Shown here in pieces: positions 21,068 to 30,717 of a DNA stretch of 64,000 nt. The position numbers and the translations under genes are program-made. The number at the start of each line of letters is the position of its first letter. The first letter of the stretch is position 1. Source of the DNA: Cyphellophora europaea CBS 101466 (Eukaryota; Ascomycota; Eurotiomycetes; Chaetothyriales; Cyphellophoraceae); NCBI RefSeq assembly GCF_000365145.1, contig NW_008481811.1, forward strand, positions 1,798,001 through 1,862,000, read 5' to 3'. Under the pieces are notes generated by a model. That model saw only the letters and a program-made list of their open reading frames with translations. It was not told where the DNA came from and made no database searches.

Positions 21068-23152
21068 TTAATTTGATTGTTTGAGAACAGAAGCAAAGTC
21101 TCGAAGACGCTTATCCATGATCGTGGCACACCGCCAAACCCGACCATCAAGCACGGACAGGTAGAAATCGACGGGGCTGAGGACGGGGTTTCCTGACTCA
21201 TCATAGGACACGCCCTGTTCATCGAGCTCGTTCAGTATATCATCAAAAAGTCTTTGCACGACCGCTGCAGCGGCACGGTCATCCTCTGTACTCGATGTTT
21301 CTTCTTCACCCCGTTCTTGGCCCTGTCCGCGACAGTTCAACCACCAGGCCAGTATGAGGGCACTCTCGTAGGCCGTGATAAACGCCTGTGATCCAAGCTC
21401 GAGCCCACCCGTCTTGTTCAGATAAGTGATGCCCAGCTTGGCGCGGACCAACCACGAATTTGCCGCAAACTTGATGACTTTGAGAGCACGGCTTCTGTTC
21501 TGGCAGGGTGGTAGGGAGAGTCCGCTGCGAGGGTTGTTGGCTATCTTTTTGAGTGTGTCCAATTCCTGGCCGAGATACAGATGGTAGTATGACGACCCAA
21601 GAAGGGATAGACAATCATTCAGAAGAGGATGGTCTAGCCTGGTCATGTTACGCTCGGCTCGTGGATGACGGCGCCATAGACCCTCCCAGGTTGCAATGGC
21701 TTTTTCCATCCTCTTGCGCTCTCCATTGAACGGGTCGTAGATGTCCATACTGAGTCGTTGCTTGGTACAAATTGTGGCCAGTATAGCGCCCATGATTGCC
21801 AGCAGGGCAAAAGCACTGATAGGACCGCAATTTTCAGGCGTTTCACCAACCATGACAGAAATGGTAAGCGTCCATAAGTCAACATTGCCGATTGGAGGAT
21901 TCATCTGAAGTGCGAAGCGCCATTCAGGCTCTGACACTGCATGCCACGCAGACTCGTCTGATGGTGGCGGCATAGAGCAAGGCATAGGTGGCAGGATCGT
22001 GACAGCGGAAGGATCCAGGGCCAAACACATGGCTGAGACGATGAACATCCAAGAAATAACGCGGCTGCAGGATTCTGCGAAGATCCATGTTGCCCAGCTG
22101 TCCACGGATATCTTTCGTCGCTCTTCGATTTCGGGGAGACCTCGGTAAACAATATTCTGGACGGCGAAAAGATGGCTTTGGGCCCGATGAAACAGATGGG
22201 GGTCACCTGTACACGCGCCAAACTGTGCGCAAAGCACCGCGGCCTGAGCGTACCACAAATGGAAGCCAGTGTCGTGGGCCTGAATGGCCTGCGTCTCGTG
22301 CTGAGCAAGAAGCAGACACGATGCCTCATAGGCCGACTCTGCAAACTTCTGCTCCGACAGGTGCACCGCCCCTATCGCAAGCATGATGAGGATCAAGGCG
22401 GGGTGAGCGTCAGAGATCTTGAGAGAAGCGAAGTGGACAATGGGGGTGTGGAGGTCGAAGTGCTGATAGTATGCAATTAGGCATCGTAACGTGCGCGACA
22501 AGCTCGGCCGTCTGAACTGCTTGAGCACTCCACCGGGGTCGGCTTCGTTGATACTGCTGTGGAAGATTTGGAGTTCATCGAGCGTAATCTGAAGGGCGTT
22601 GTGGACTGCCGTTACCGAGCGGACATCAGACACGGATTCGGGGGTGGCTAACTGGAGTGGATTGATGCTGCTCTCCGGTATCATCGGCAGGGACGTACTT
22701 GGCTGGTTTGGTGTCGACGGGATGGTCAGCCCGGAATGGTTGTAATTGAATTGGAATAACAAGGTGTCCTCGAGAAACATATCATTGTCGAAGGCGAAGT
22801 CTGAATAATTTACGGACTGTTGCGCTGTTCCGGCGTCCAGAGCCATGCCATGCTGGTGGAGGTCATTTGAACCATACCCTCGACTGACGCCAGTCTGATT
22901 GTCACTTTGGTCATGCTCAAGCAAGTCGCTGTGTTTTGCGGCTACCTGTCTGAGATGGTCGGGGCACTTTTTGGTATGGCGATGGAGGACGTCTGCACGG
23001 CCGTAGCTGGTGCCACATCCACTACATCGGAACGGCTTCCGCTTATCATGCGCTAGAACGTGGCGATTGAGATGCTCCGAGCGAGAGAAGGCTCGGCCAC
23101 AGCGCTCACAGATGTAGGATCTCGACCTTGCGGCGCCAGCGATGTTCGTCAT
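21068..23152 (-). CDS. C2H2 zinc-finger / fungal_trans transcription factor
   Basis: A single exon of 694 residues. The start at 23152 gives MTNIAG followed at once by two zinc fingers: C15-x2-C18-x12-H31-x3-H35, then C43-x2-C46-x12-H59-x3-C63, the second ending in Cys. A middle region resembling the fungal_trans regulatory domain begins around LRCLIAYYQHFDLHTPIVH, with helical segments such as AIGAVHLSEQKFAESAYEASC. This two-finger plus regulatory-domain layout is known from filamentous-fungal activators of carbon and secondary metabolism. It lies directly upstream of the MFS transporter on the same strand, so it may control that gene. CTGGGG hexamers at 23410 and 23432 upstream are CreA-like, consistent with carbon regulation but weak. 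Confidence 0.9.
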   Translation of the reverse strand: MTNIAGAARSRSYICERCGRAFSRSEHLNRHVLAHDKRKPFRCSGCGTSYGRADVLHRHTKKCPDHLRQVAAKHSDLLEHDQSDNQTGVSRGYGSNDLHQHGMALDAGTAQQSVNYSDFAFDNDMFLEDTLLFQFNYNHSGLTIPSTPNQPSTSLPMIPESSINPLQLATPESVSDVRSVTAVHNALQITLDELQIFHSSINEADPGGVLKQFRRPSLSRTLRCLIAYYQHFDLHTPIVHFASLKISDAHPALILIMLAIGAVHLSEQKFAESAYEASCLLLAQHETQAIQAHDTGFHLWYAQAAVLCAQFGACTGDPHLFHRAQSHLFAVQNIVYRGLPEIEERRKISVDSWATWIFAESCSRVISWMFIVSAMCLALDPSAVTILPPMPCSMPPPSDESAWHAVSEPEWRFALQMNPPIGNVDLWTLTISVMVGETPENCGPISAFALLAIMGAILATICTKQRLSMDIYDPFNGERKRMEKAIATWEGLWRRHPRAERNMTRLDHPLLNDCLSLLGSSYYHLYLGQELDTLKKIANNPRSGLSLPPCQNRSRALKVIKFAANSWLVRAKLGITYLNKTGGLELGSQAFITAYESALILAWWLNCRGQGQERGEEETSSTEDDRAAAAVVQRLFDDILNELDEQGVSYDESGNPVLSPVDFYLSVLDGRVWRCATIMDKRLRDFASVLKQSN

Positions 23153-24860
23153 GTTTGACCGGGCACACGGATCGAGGTGTTCATCATCCGAGGTGCTTTA
23201 GCATCTCAGCAGACTTCGCAGTCATCTAAACTGACCGTTGTCCATAGCCATCGGGAACGCGCTACAATGAAAAGACTCAAGTGTAAAGCTATCCCCATCA
23301 GCTTCATGTCTGTCTCCATGCCAGCCCTTCGGTGGATGATTGGGGAAGAAGCGGGGCCTGGAAGTTTCCCCAACAGCCACCCTGCAGCGGACCCCGACGC
23401 CCAAGCATTCTGGGGCAGGCCCCGCCATGATCTGGGGCTACCTGACAGGAGATCCGATAGCAGCATTAATCAATGCACCATGAACCTGGCCAAGAGAACA
23501 ACTAACTCCAGCTGATCTATTTCGAGAGACTAAGCTAGGGGGAAGAAAGGGGAAATTCAAATACCTGTCAAGGCTGTATAAAGCTGGCATCTAAGCTAGT
23601 CCTCAAGGACTGATAATCTAGTCCAGATGTTGTATCAGTATAGTTCTATGCGTAAAGCTCTCTACTACTGTAGGCGCACCAATACAAACTTGATCGTGGT
23701 GTAGACGCTGTACGCTACACTGTTATGAGGTATAATTCCACCTAGGAACTCATCAGAAGTAGGCGCCGGTTAGTGGCACGACAAGCAACATCGTTAGAAT
23801 ATACTTGTGAAGCGTTATGGAGTGAAAGGCTACATAGGTAGATCAACAGAGGTCAACCACTTGTACCATCAGACGTGCCTCGTGGAGAGAGCCAACAACA
23901 AATGGTAATACTCCTACAGTATAGTCGGAGAACCGACTCTGGGATAGACTAGACACGGTACTGTGCACATTCCGAGTCCAGCTCAAGTTTCTCATGCAGT
24001 CGCCAAGTACCATAGCACATTTGCAGAGCAGGCCCCCATGGCACCCCCTGTACGATATAATCTCATGCCGCTGCACAAAAGTCCACCAACAAACGACCCA
24101 ATTTTCTGATATTCAACACTCCAGAAGGATCTAAGACTCCTGAATCATGTAACTCGACCTTACATGAGTTTGCCTCATCGTATATTGGGCGCCGACCGAG
24201 ACGAGCATTCCGGTCGACAGACCTATCATTGATGTAGCTCCCCAAATTTGATTGGCATAGCCTGAAAAGATAGGCTGGATAAATATTACGCGAATTAGGC
24301 GTATATCTTGTCCATGTCGCAACTCAGTAGAGTCATACTGGCATCGCCCGAGTCCAGTATTGGAAGGGTTGGTAGATGTGCGACGGGCGACTTGAATCTT
24401 TCGTGTGTGCACATGTGATGTCGTGGCTTCGTCGCGCGCGCCTTGATTGAGACTCTGAACAGATGGAGAGGATCGGGGGCGATGTGGTCTCTTCCCCCCG
24501 GATGTCGGCTTTCCATCGCAGTTCGAGAAGCTTGTGAGAGAGCATTGTTGCGGATTGCGACCGATTGAAACCCAAGTATACCAGAGCCAGAATGATTGCC
24601 GTTGCCAGTGTCACATGTGTGCTGAGTGCGCGTCGCGAATTCTTGCCTTCTTCTGGTATGTCCTGACCACCAGACCACTACATTCACGTCGAGTTCGAAC
24701 TTCTCTTGAGCGTACCACGGTCGGCGTGACACAGCTTGCTGATCGTTCTTTGTTAAGTATGCCATCATAAGACTGACCCAAGTCTCTTTTCCTCGTCTCG
24801 GTAGGGGCAATCTATCGCACAGTAAGTAGGCGTTTTCTTGTAGTCGCCTAAATCAAACTC
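23153..24860. other. Long intergenic region, no gene supported
   Basis: About 1.7 kb with lower apparent GC content than its neighbours, notably from 23520 to 24300, and scattered stops in all frames. Frames of up to 171 codons (for example 24295-24810, minus) lack family features. I see no terminal inverted repeats or recognisable transposase. It could be an old, decayed element or simply promoter and terminator sequence; the evidence does not decide. Confidence 0.4.
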
Positions 24861-25946
24861 TCAGTCCATCTCCCAGTAGTACTTCAACCACTCCACATAG
24901 TACTTTCGCACGTCTCTCAAACAGCCACGGGCAAGCTCGCCACGATCTTGACATCTTAAGCCTTCGAAAGGAATGCTGATGGAATAGTCCAGCACAATGT
25001 AGGTGTTGTCGACCACTTCCCGCTGCTCATATTCGTCCAGGTGGACTATCCGGCGTCGCGAGTCGGAAATCTCGCTACCGTTCTCTTCTTCATGTTCCTT
25101 CACCTGGACGTGCGATCTAAAGAAGTTGCCAGTGCTGAGCTTTGGATCGCCGTCATCGTAAGTGACGACTGATAAGCAAGGTCCTTCGCTGTTCCTAGTA
25201 CCCAAAAGTATGAATTGTTTGAGATGGAGCGGGTCTCCTTCTTTCGATACCTTGAACAAGCGACCCGGTTCGAACCACCCTAACTCGCGCTTATCGTATG
25301 ATGTATCTTCATCGGACCCTTCCATACTGTCAGGCTCGATTCTTGCGCTAGGCACGGATCTCAATTCTGGTGCCGCTGGCTCGAGAGCAGAAGATCGAAT
25401 GGACGGTGCTTTCGTTTTATGACCGTTGACCCTAGACTGGGGGCGATTGGCTGTGTGATGCATTATCAGGAACACGATCTCAATGTCCGGGCGCATGTCC
25501 ATACTGGTCGGAGGCCCCCGCCGCCGTTCGCGAAAATAAGAACGAAGTGATGATAACTTACACATTCTCCCCAAGTCACCAAACGTATTGTGCGCTCCGT
25601 CGGAGCTGGTGATGGTCAGATTCTTATAGAAGTGGCCGTTGTAGTAATTCGTTATGTGGAGGACTGGGGCGGGGTCGTGAGAGGAGTCGATATGCGGTGC
25701 TTGCCTCACCAATGTGCTGCTGACCCGTTCGAATTCTTCGTACTGCGTAACATCCACTCCAGGCATGCCGCTATAGCACCATAGACTTTGTACCCCTTCA
25801 TGGACTACCCTGGAAGCAGACTTGAAGAGACTGGAGCCAGCGCAGTCCTGGGGCTGGGACAGTGCGTAGCCTGAACAGTCCCGATTGTAACATGTGACCA
25901 GCCTCCAATCAATCCAGACCACACCGGTCGCGAAGGCATGCACCAC
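24861..25946 (-). CDS. DUF6590-like protein
   Basis: An open frame of 361 residues runs the whole length. An internal GT-AG interval 25561-25451 (111 nt; GTAAGT donor, CACAG acceptor) is probably an intron: its translation is Arg-rich and odd, and removing it keeps frame, giving about 324 residues. Because it is a multiple of three without a stop, both forms are translatable. The C-terminal half, from ELGWFEPGRLFKV through RIVHLDEYEQ, resembles DUF6590 domains, which occur widely in filamentous fungi and have no known activity. The middle is Ser/Pro-rich. The N-terminal start is uncertain and an additional upstream exon is possible. It is divergently transcribed from the HeLo gene across only about 213 bp, so the two may be co-regulated. 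Confidence 0.55.
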   Translation of the reverse strand: MVHAFATGVVWIDWRLVTCYNRDCSGYALSQPQDCAGSSLFKSASRVVHEGVQSLWCYSGMPGVDVTQYEEFERVSSTLVRQAPHIDSSHDPAPVLHITNYYNGHFYKNLTITSSDGAHNTFGDLGRMCKLSSLRSYFRERRRGPPTSMDMRPDIEIVFLIMHHTANRPQSRVNGHKTKAPSIRSSALEPAAPELRSVPSARIEPDSMEGSDEDTSYDKRELGWFEPGRLFKVSKEGDPLHLKQFILLGTRNSEGPCLSVVTYDDGDPKLSTGNFFRSHVQVKEHEEENGSEISDSRRRIVHLDEYEQREVVDNTYIVLDYSISIPFEGLRCQDRGELARGCLRDVRKYYVEWLKYYWEMD

Positions 25947-26159
25947 GTCTGACCTGCAGGATGACCTCCATGGACATGCACCCTAACGCCAAAGTTACAC
26001 CGGCGAGGCGCACATTAGGCTCCGCTGGCGACCAGCGTGTCACAGGTTGAGAAGAGCTAAGCACGAATTCGATACAGGTATAAAGCAGTAGTGAGCACTG
26101 GGGCTCCGGTCTCCCAAACTCCCACTTACGGGCCCGGTAGTACCTAGCAGATTCATGCT

Positions 26160-27200
26160 ATGGCGGAAGTAACGGGCCTGGTCGTAGGAACGATAGGCCT
26201 GGCAGCGCTGTTCCAGACCTGCGTCGAGCTGTTTGATTGCTTCGAATTGGGCAGGAATTATGCTAGCGACTACCAATTGGCATGCACCAAGCTCGACCTG
26301 CTCCAGGCTCGATTGTCACATTGGGGAGGGGTGCTCAGCGTTGATCTGCCAGGATGTGAACACCCCGCACTTCGCCAGAACTGGCCTGACGAGCAGCACG
26401 TTATCGCTCGCAGCCTCAACGGCATCAAAGACATCTTCCGTAATGCAACAATTTTGGCTGAGAAGTACAAGTCGAGTGCTCGCAGGGTCAAAATACCATC
26501 AATACGATCGCTCCAAAAACAGGAGAGCGCTGCTGCTATCGGTGAGCCAGCGCAACTTATCAGGCTGTCCAGGTGGTCCTTAATCGGCAAGCGCACCCTG
26601 TGGGCCATCCACGACAAGTCCAAATTTGACGGCTTCATCGATGACCTGAGATTCCTGATCGAAAACCTCGAGAAGGTGCAAATTCGCATCACTATGAGCG
26701 GCTCACGATCGACTGCTCAGCGTAAGCCGACACCCAAAGCGACCATGACGGAAGAGCCCGCTCGCGGTCGCTCAGGCGATCGTGGTTCCACGAGCCATGC
26801 TACTCCACCCCCCAAGACACAGGCAAAGACCGCTGGTAAGCCGTCTCCGAAAGATGATATCAAGCGGCCGATTGAGCCGGTTGGAAGGAATTGTGGCCAC
26901 GCAACCGTGGACAACGATTTCACGAACAACAACCACTTTGATGTATACGGCAATGTGGGGGATTTGGGCGAGAAGGCGAAGAAACATTTGTTTCGGAACA
27001 ACACTTTCAAAAATACTGGTGGCTTCTCGCTGCATGGCGATGCTGCTAGCGGCAAGGACCTTGCCGAGGTTCTGCGATGTTATATGACATCGTCAGACGC
27101 TGCAGACCGAGATTCGGAGGCCAGCACCGAGACATACTCAAGTGACGAGACAATACAGGCTCCGCTCAGTCGGGGCAGCTTGCGGAGAGGCCAAAACTAG
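26160..27200 (+). CDS. HeLo-domain (HET-s-like) prion-inhibition protein with tandem C-terminal pseudo-repeats
   Basis: A single exon of 346 residues. Residues 1-180 match the HeLo domain: a hydrophobic N-terminal helix (GLVVGTIGLAALFQTCVELFD), then GRNYASDYQLACTKLDLLQ and ARLSHWG, and further helices. In characterised relatives this helical bundle, once its C-terminal region adopts a prion fold, releases the N-terminal helix into membranes and causes cell death in heterokaryon incompatibility. Residues 181-240 are basic and Pro/Thr-rich, a likely flexible linker. Residues 251-265 and 280-294 form a weak tandem pseudo-repeat sharing N-x-F-x-N-x3-F-x-[VL]-[YH]-G-[ND], placed where the amyloid repeats of HET-s lie. 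Its amyloid nature is inference. No NLR gene is adjacent; a DUF6590-like gene is divergent. Confidence 0.85.
   Translation: MAEVTGLVVGTIGLAALFQTCVELFDCFELGRNYASDYQLACTKLDLLQARLSHWGGVLSVDLPGCEHPALRQNWPDEQHVIARSLNGIKDIFRNATILAEKYKSSARRVKIPSIRSLQKQESAAAIGEPAQLIRLSRWSLIGKRTLWAIHDKSKFDGFIDDLRFLIENLEKVQIRITMSGSRSTAQRKPTPKATMTEEPARGRSGDRGSTSHATPPPKTQAKTAGKPSPKDDIKRPIEPVGRNCGHATVDNDFTNNNHFDVYGNVGDLGEKAKKHLFRNNTFKNTGGFSLHGDAASGKDLAEVLRCYMTSSDAADRDSEASTETYSSDETIQAPLSRGSLRRGQN
26910..27041 (+). repeat. Coding pseudo-repeat pair in HeLo protein tail
   Basis: Encodes residues 251-294. Aligning D251-N265 with N280-D294 gives 5 identities in 15 (N252/N281, F254/F283, N256/N285, F260/F289, G264/G293) plus conservative pairs D/N, V/L, Y/H and N/D. 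The unit spacing is 29 residues. The nucleotide sequences are not obviously repeated, so the similarity, if real, is old or functional. Confidence 0.55.
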
Positions 27201-27884
27201 ACGTCCTCCAGAGAGCTTGGCCTGGGGCCAGCGGTTTGATGGTGGACATTGACCGCTCCCGATTGGGTATGTGCGAGCAAGAAACTGGCAGGGCACTATA
27301 GAATTGAAGCTAAGTCCTGGGTGCCATTATCGTGTGCGAAGGGAGGATGATGAGGAATGCGGGTGTTGGTGTTGTGCAACGGTTGCAACAAGGTTTTTGC
27401 TGTGCCGAAACTCTTAGAACTGGCTCCGCCGTGCCAAGAGCCGGAATTTCCGCTGCGGGACGATCTACTTTTCGGGGCGTGTCGGTAAGGACTCCCGGAA
27501 GCAGAATGATATGTTGTTCACACAAGCGAGTGTATGTGGTAGCAGCAACATAAATTGTCGCCATTGTTGAGTGGCGCTAGACGGAGTCGAGGAGGCTTTG
27601 TGGGGTATCGGCTAACAACTCACCAGGTAACCATGTGGGGGGATCATGGACGCTCTAGGTGTACCCCAAGGTACGGGGTTGCGGGGCCGGAAACCATGCT
27701 GTGTACAACCAGATGTTGCCGAGATATTGAATTGGTCTTTGGCATATCAGGAAGATTGCACTGGCCAGGAAGGATCATCAAGCAAGCGATGCAAGCCTTG
27801 AGTACCACATATAGCTGTTGGAGCTGCTCGACCCATTGTTGACTACCAGGGACAGGGACTAAGACGAGACCTCACGCTAGCAAG
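27201..27884. other. Intergenic region, no gene seen
   Basis: A 684-bp gap between the HeLo gene and the FAD monooxygenase, both on the plus strand. Short frames of 60-95 codons are unsupported. It should hold one terminator and one promoter. Confidence 0.45.
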
Positions 27885-29186
27885 ATGATCATGGCGCCCT
27901 CAGAGTCCGACTTCCATGTCGTGATCGTTGGGGCCGGCCTAGGTGGCGCCTCCTGTGCCATCGCCTGCGCCCGACAAGGCCTCCGCGTCACCCTCCTGGA
28001 CGCCGTGCCCGAGTTCTTCCCTCTAGGCGACTCCGTAGGCGTCGGTTCCAACACGTCCAAACTCTTCAAGCGCTGGGGTGTCTATGACGACATGTGGGCC
28101 ATCTCGTCGCGCGCCGAGGAATCAGTGATGCGCAACTGGGACGGCAGCATCATCACGCGCGATCCCACTCTCGGCAAGGCCGTCGAGATGTACGGGCACA
28201 AGGGCCTCATCGGCCACCGGGGCCATTATCACAAGATCCTTATTGACCACTGCGTCAAAAACGGAGTCGACGTGCGCATGGGCCACAAGATCGAGCGCTA
28301 CAACGCGGACAAGCCTAGCGTCTTCCTCCCCTCGGGTGAAGAACTCGAAGCCGATGCCATTATTGCGGCCGATGGGGTCAAGTCTACCGGTCGCACGCAA
28401 GTCCTCGGCTACGAAGATGCCCCAATCCACAGCGGCTACGCCGTCTGGCGCGCATACTCAGACGCCGCGATGTTCAAAGACGATCCACTCGTGGGCCCAT
28501 TACTGGAGAAGGACACCACCCAATTATGGATCGGGCCGGACCTGCACGGGTTCGTGACCGTGCTCCGCGACGCGACCGAGATCAATGCCGTGCTGACGCA
28601 TAAAGACGTGGCTGACGTTTCCGAAGGCTGGAACTTCCCCGCTGTGCGCGAAGACATCCTTAGCGCCATCCGCGGCTGGGATCCTGTCTTCGTGCGTGTT
28701 TGGGAGAAGATCCAGAACATCATCGATTGGAAGCTCGTGTACCGGCCCTGTCTGGAGAAGTGGGTGGCGGATTCGGGCTTGGTGGCCATAATGGGTGACG
28801 CGGCACACCCGTTCTTGCCGACCTCGACGCAGGGAGCGAGCCAGGCGGTGGAAGATGGGGCCACGATCGCATTATGTTTAGCAAAAGCGGGGAAGGGGAA
28901 TGTGCCCTTGGCACTACGAGCGTATTTCGAGATTCGGTACGAGCATGTCAGGGACGCCCAGATGGTGGGCATCAGTCAGCGAGATAAGTGGCATAATTTG
29001 CACGACAAGGAGACGGGGAATATGGAGAAGGAGCTTGATACGTCGAAAGGCATCTTGGACAGCTATCATTTATGGGTGCATGATGCGGAGGCGGCAGTCG
29101 AGGAGGGGTGGGATGATGCTGTCAAAAAGGTCAGGGAGAAATTTGGCGAGGATCTTAGCGTCAACGGCGTCAATGGACATCTATGA
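27885..29186 (+). CDS. FAD-dependent monooxygenase (salicylate hydroxylase-like)
   Basis: A single exon of 433 residues; a second Met at codon 3 (27891) is equally good. The FAD-binding dinucleotide motif VVIVGAGLGGASCAIACARQG is at the N-terminus, and the second FAD motif IMGDAAHPFLPTSTQG with a conserved Asp lies near residue 300, followed by QAVEDGATIALCLA. These are hallmarks of group A aromatic hydroxylases, which use NAD(P)H and oxygen to hydroxylate phenolic or polyketide substrates. It converges on an O-methyltransferase gene whose stop lies 37 bp downstream, the usual pairing of hydroxylation and methylation steps in secondary metabolism, but no backbone synthase is present in this window. 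The substrate is unknown. The coding strand goes from C-rich to G-rich along the gene. Confidence 0.92.
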   Translation: MIMAPSESDFHVVIVGAGLGGASCAIACARQGLRVTLLDAVPEFFPLGDSVGVGSNTSKLFKRWGVYDDMWAISSRAEESVMRNWDGSIITRDPTLGKAVEMYGHKGLIGHRGHYHKILIDHCVKNGVDVRMGHKIERYNADKPSVFLPSGEELEADAIIAADGVKSTGRTQVLGYEDAPIHSGYAVWRAYSDAAMFKDDPLVGPLLEKDTTQLWIGPDLHGFVTVLRDATEINAVLTHKDVADVSEGWNFPAVREDILSAIRGWDPVFVRVWEKIQNIIDWKLVYRPCLEKWVADSGLVAIMGDAAHPFLPTSTQGASQAVEDGATIALCLAKAGKGNVPLALRAYFEIRYEHVRDAQMVGISQRDKWHNLHDKETGNMEKELDTSKGILDSYHLWVHDAEAAVEEGWDDAVKKVREKFGEDLSVNGVNGHL

Positions 29187-29223
29187 GAAGGGAATCTTTC
29201 AAGCTAAAAGTATCTATCTGACC

Positions 29224-30717
29224 CTAAACAAGGACGGCTTCCATCATGACCGTAAATGTTCGGAACCTAAAGAGGCGGTCTATCCTCAGCCCGGCCGTGG
29301 CCAGCAACGCTTCATACTCCTGATACGACCTCTCCTTGCCTCCAAACAGCGAGAAGGTGCTCCATGTCATGATGTTCGCCGTCTCTGGGAGCGCCGACTG
29401 CCGCGTTGGGATGTGATCTGAAGGCGGCGAATTCGATGAGGGCGGAATGATGTTCGGACTGGAGTTCAGCACCTCGTTAATGACCATCTTGGCTCTTGGG
29501 GTCCGTCTCATGGCGGTGGTGATGTTCTTGAGCAGCACGAGTGCCTGGTCGTCGTCATATTCATGCCTGGAGTTATTAGATTTTATGCTCACGCATCACG
29601 GGGATGAAGCCTCACAGGACGCCTCTCATGTACCATACAGCCCCGTCGCTGACATTGGGCTTGAAGTAGTCTTGCGCCACAAACGAAATACTCCCATCAG
29701 CAACCTTACTCTTCAAATCCTCCGGATAGTTCTGCATCAGACCAAAGTCAGCATCCCACACCAGACCGCAGCATTGGTCAGAAAACATACCGTCTTCAAC
29801 AGCGCAATAACCGGCTCCAGATCCTGATACACCCACCGGATCCCCTGAAACCTCCTCATAACATCCACACCACTATCCCCCATCCCCGCCCCCAAGTCCA
29901 CCACCGTCACATCTCCCAGCTCCCCCCAAGGATAATCCCCCAACAAACTCGCCCTCGTCAGCTTATTCAACCAGCCCACCACCCCCTCATTCCCCAACTC
30001 CACCATCGCCGCATTCGCCGGATCCCCCATATACTGCGCGAACGTCCGCCCATCCCCCGCCACCACCTTGCAGAACGGGGCCGTCTCCTCGGCAAACGAG
30101 TCGCGCGTGTCTGCGTCCCTGACGTCGTCCCCAATCCCCGTCGCGCAGCGCATGCCGAGATCGGTGATGAAGGTGAGGAACGAGCGCGCGCCCGTCGAGC
30201 GCAGCGCAACGCTGTGTCGCGTGTTGCCGAAGACGTCCGGAGCGGTTTCGCGGAAGATGAAGTCGGCGGCCAAAGTGCGGAGGACGCGGCCGAGCTTGTG
30301 CGCGTTCACGTTGGTTTGGGCGGCGAGGGAGGCGAGGGTGGCGGAGCCGCCGAGGGTTTCGATGAGGTCGGCGACGTTGAGGGTTACGGCGACGTTGAGC
30401 GCCGCGGTCTTGTAGGGGAGCATGCCTTGCTCGACGAGCTTGAAGCGGGTGGGCGTCAGCAGGGAGTCGATGGCTTTGAGGTCGACGCGGAGCTGCTCGA
30501 CGAGGTCGAAGATTTGTTGGGTGGGGAGGGAGTCGGCGTCGTCGAAGAGGGCGTAGGGTCTGGCTTCGAGGAGGTGTGGGAGGTCATGATTGCCGTGGGA
30601 TATCTCGTCTTCCAGCTGCTGCAGTTTGTCGTTGATTGAGGTCCGGAGCACGGAAAGGTACGGCATTGTTGCTGATCTCGCTGAGTCTCCTGGAGAAATG
30701 GAGCTCTGAGACGACAT
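29224..30717 (-). CDS. SAM-dependent O-methyltransferase
   Basis: Three exons (30717-29791, 29731-29616, 29566-29224) with introns of 59 and 49 nt give 461 residues; a later Met at residue 18 is an alternative start. The N-terminal winged-helix dimerisation part includes LNVAVTLNVADLIETLGG. The SAM-binding glycine motif is VTVVDLGAGMGDSGVDV, and splicing rebuilds VAQDYFKP and WYMRGVLHEYDDDQALVLLKNI, where the His is the catalytic base of plant-type O-methyltransferases. The C-terminal segment continues through the conserved MVINEVL. These enzymes methylate hydroxyls of polyketide or aromatic metabolites. It faces the FAD monooxygenase tail to tail. The sense strand is C-rich at the 5' end and strongly G-rich in the middle to 3' part. 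Confidence 0.92.

Noticed and set aside
23520..24860. Possibility of a decayed transposable element, suggested by lower GC and many stops.
   Set aside because: No terminal repeats, target-site duplications or transposase/reverse-transcriptase fragments could be seen, so it is reported only as an intergenic region.
25245..25275. A GGTTCGAACC-like stretch resembling a tRNA T-arm.
   Set aside because: It lies within the coding frame of the DUF6590-like gene, and no acceptor or anticodon stem can be formed around it.
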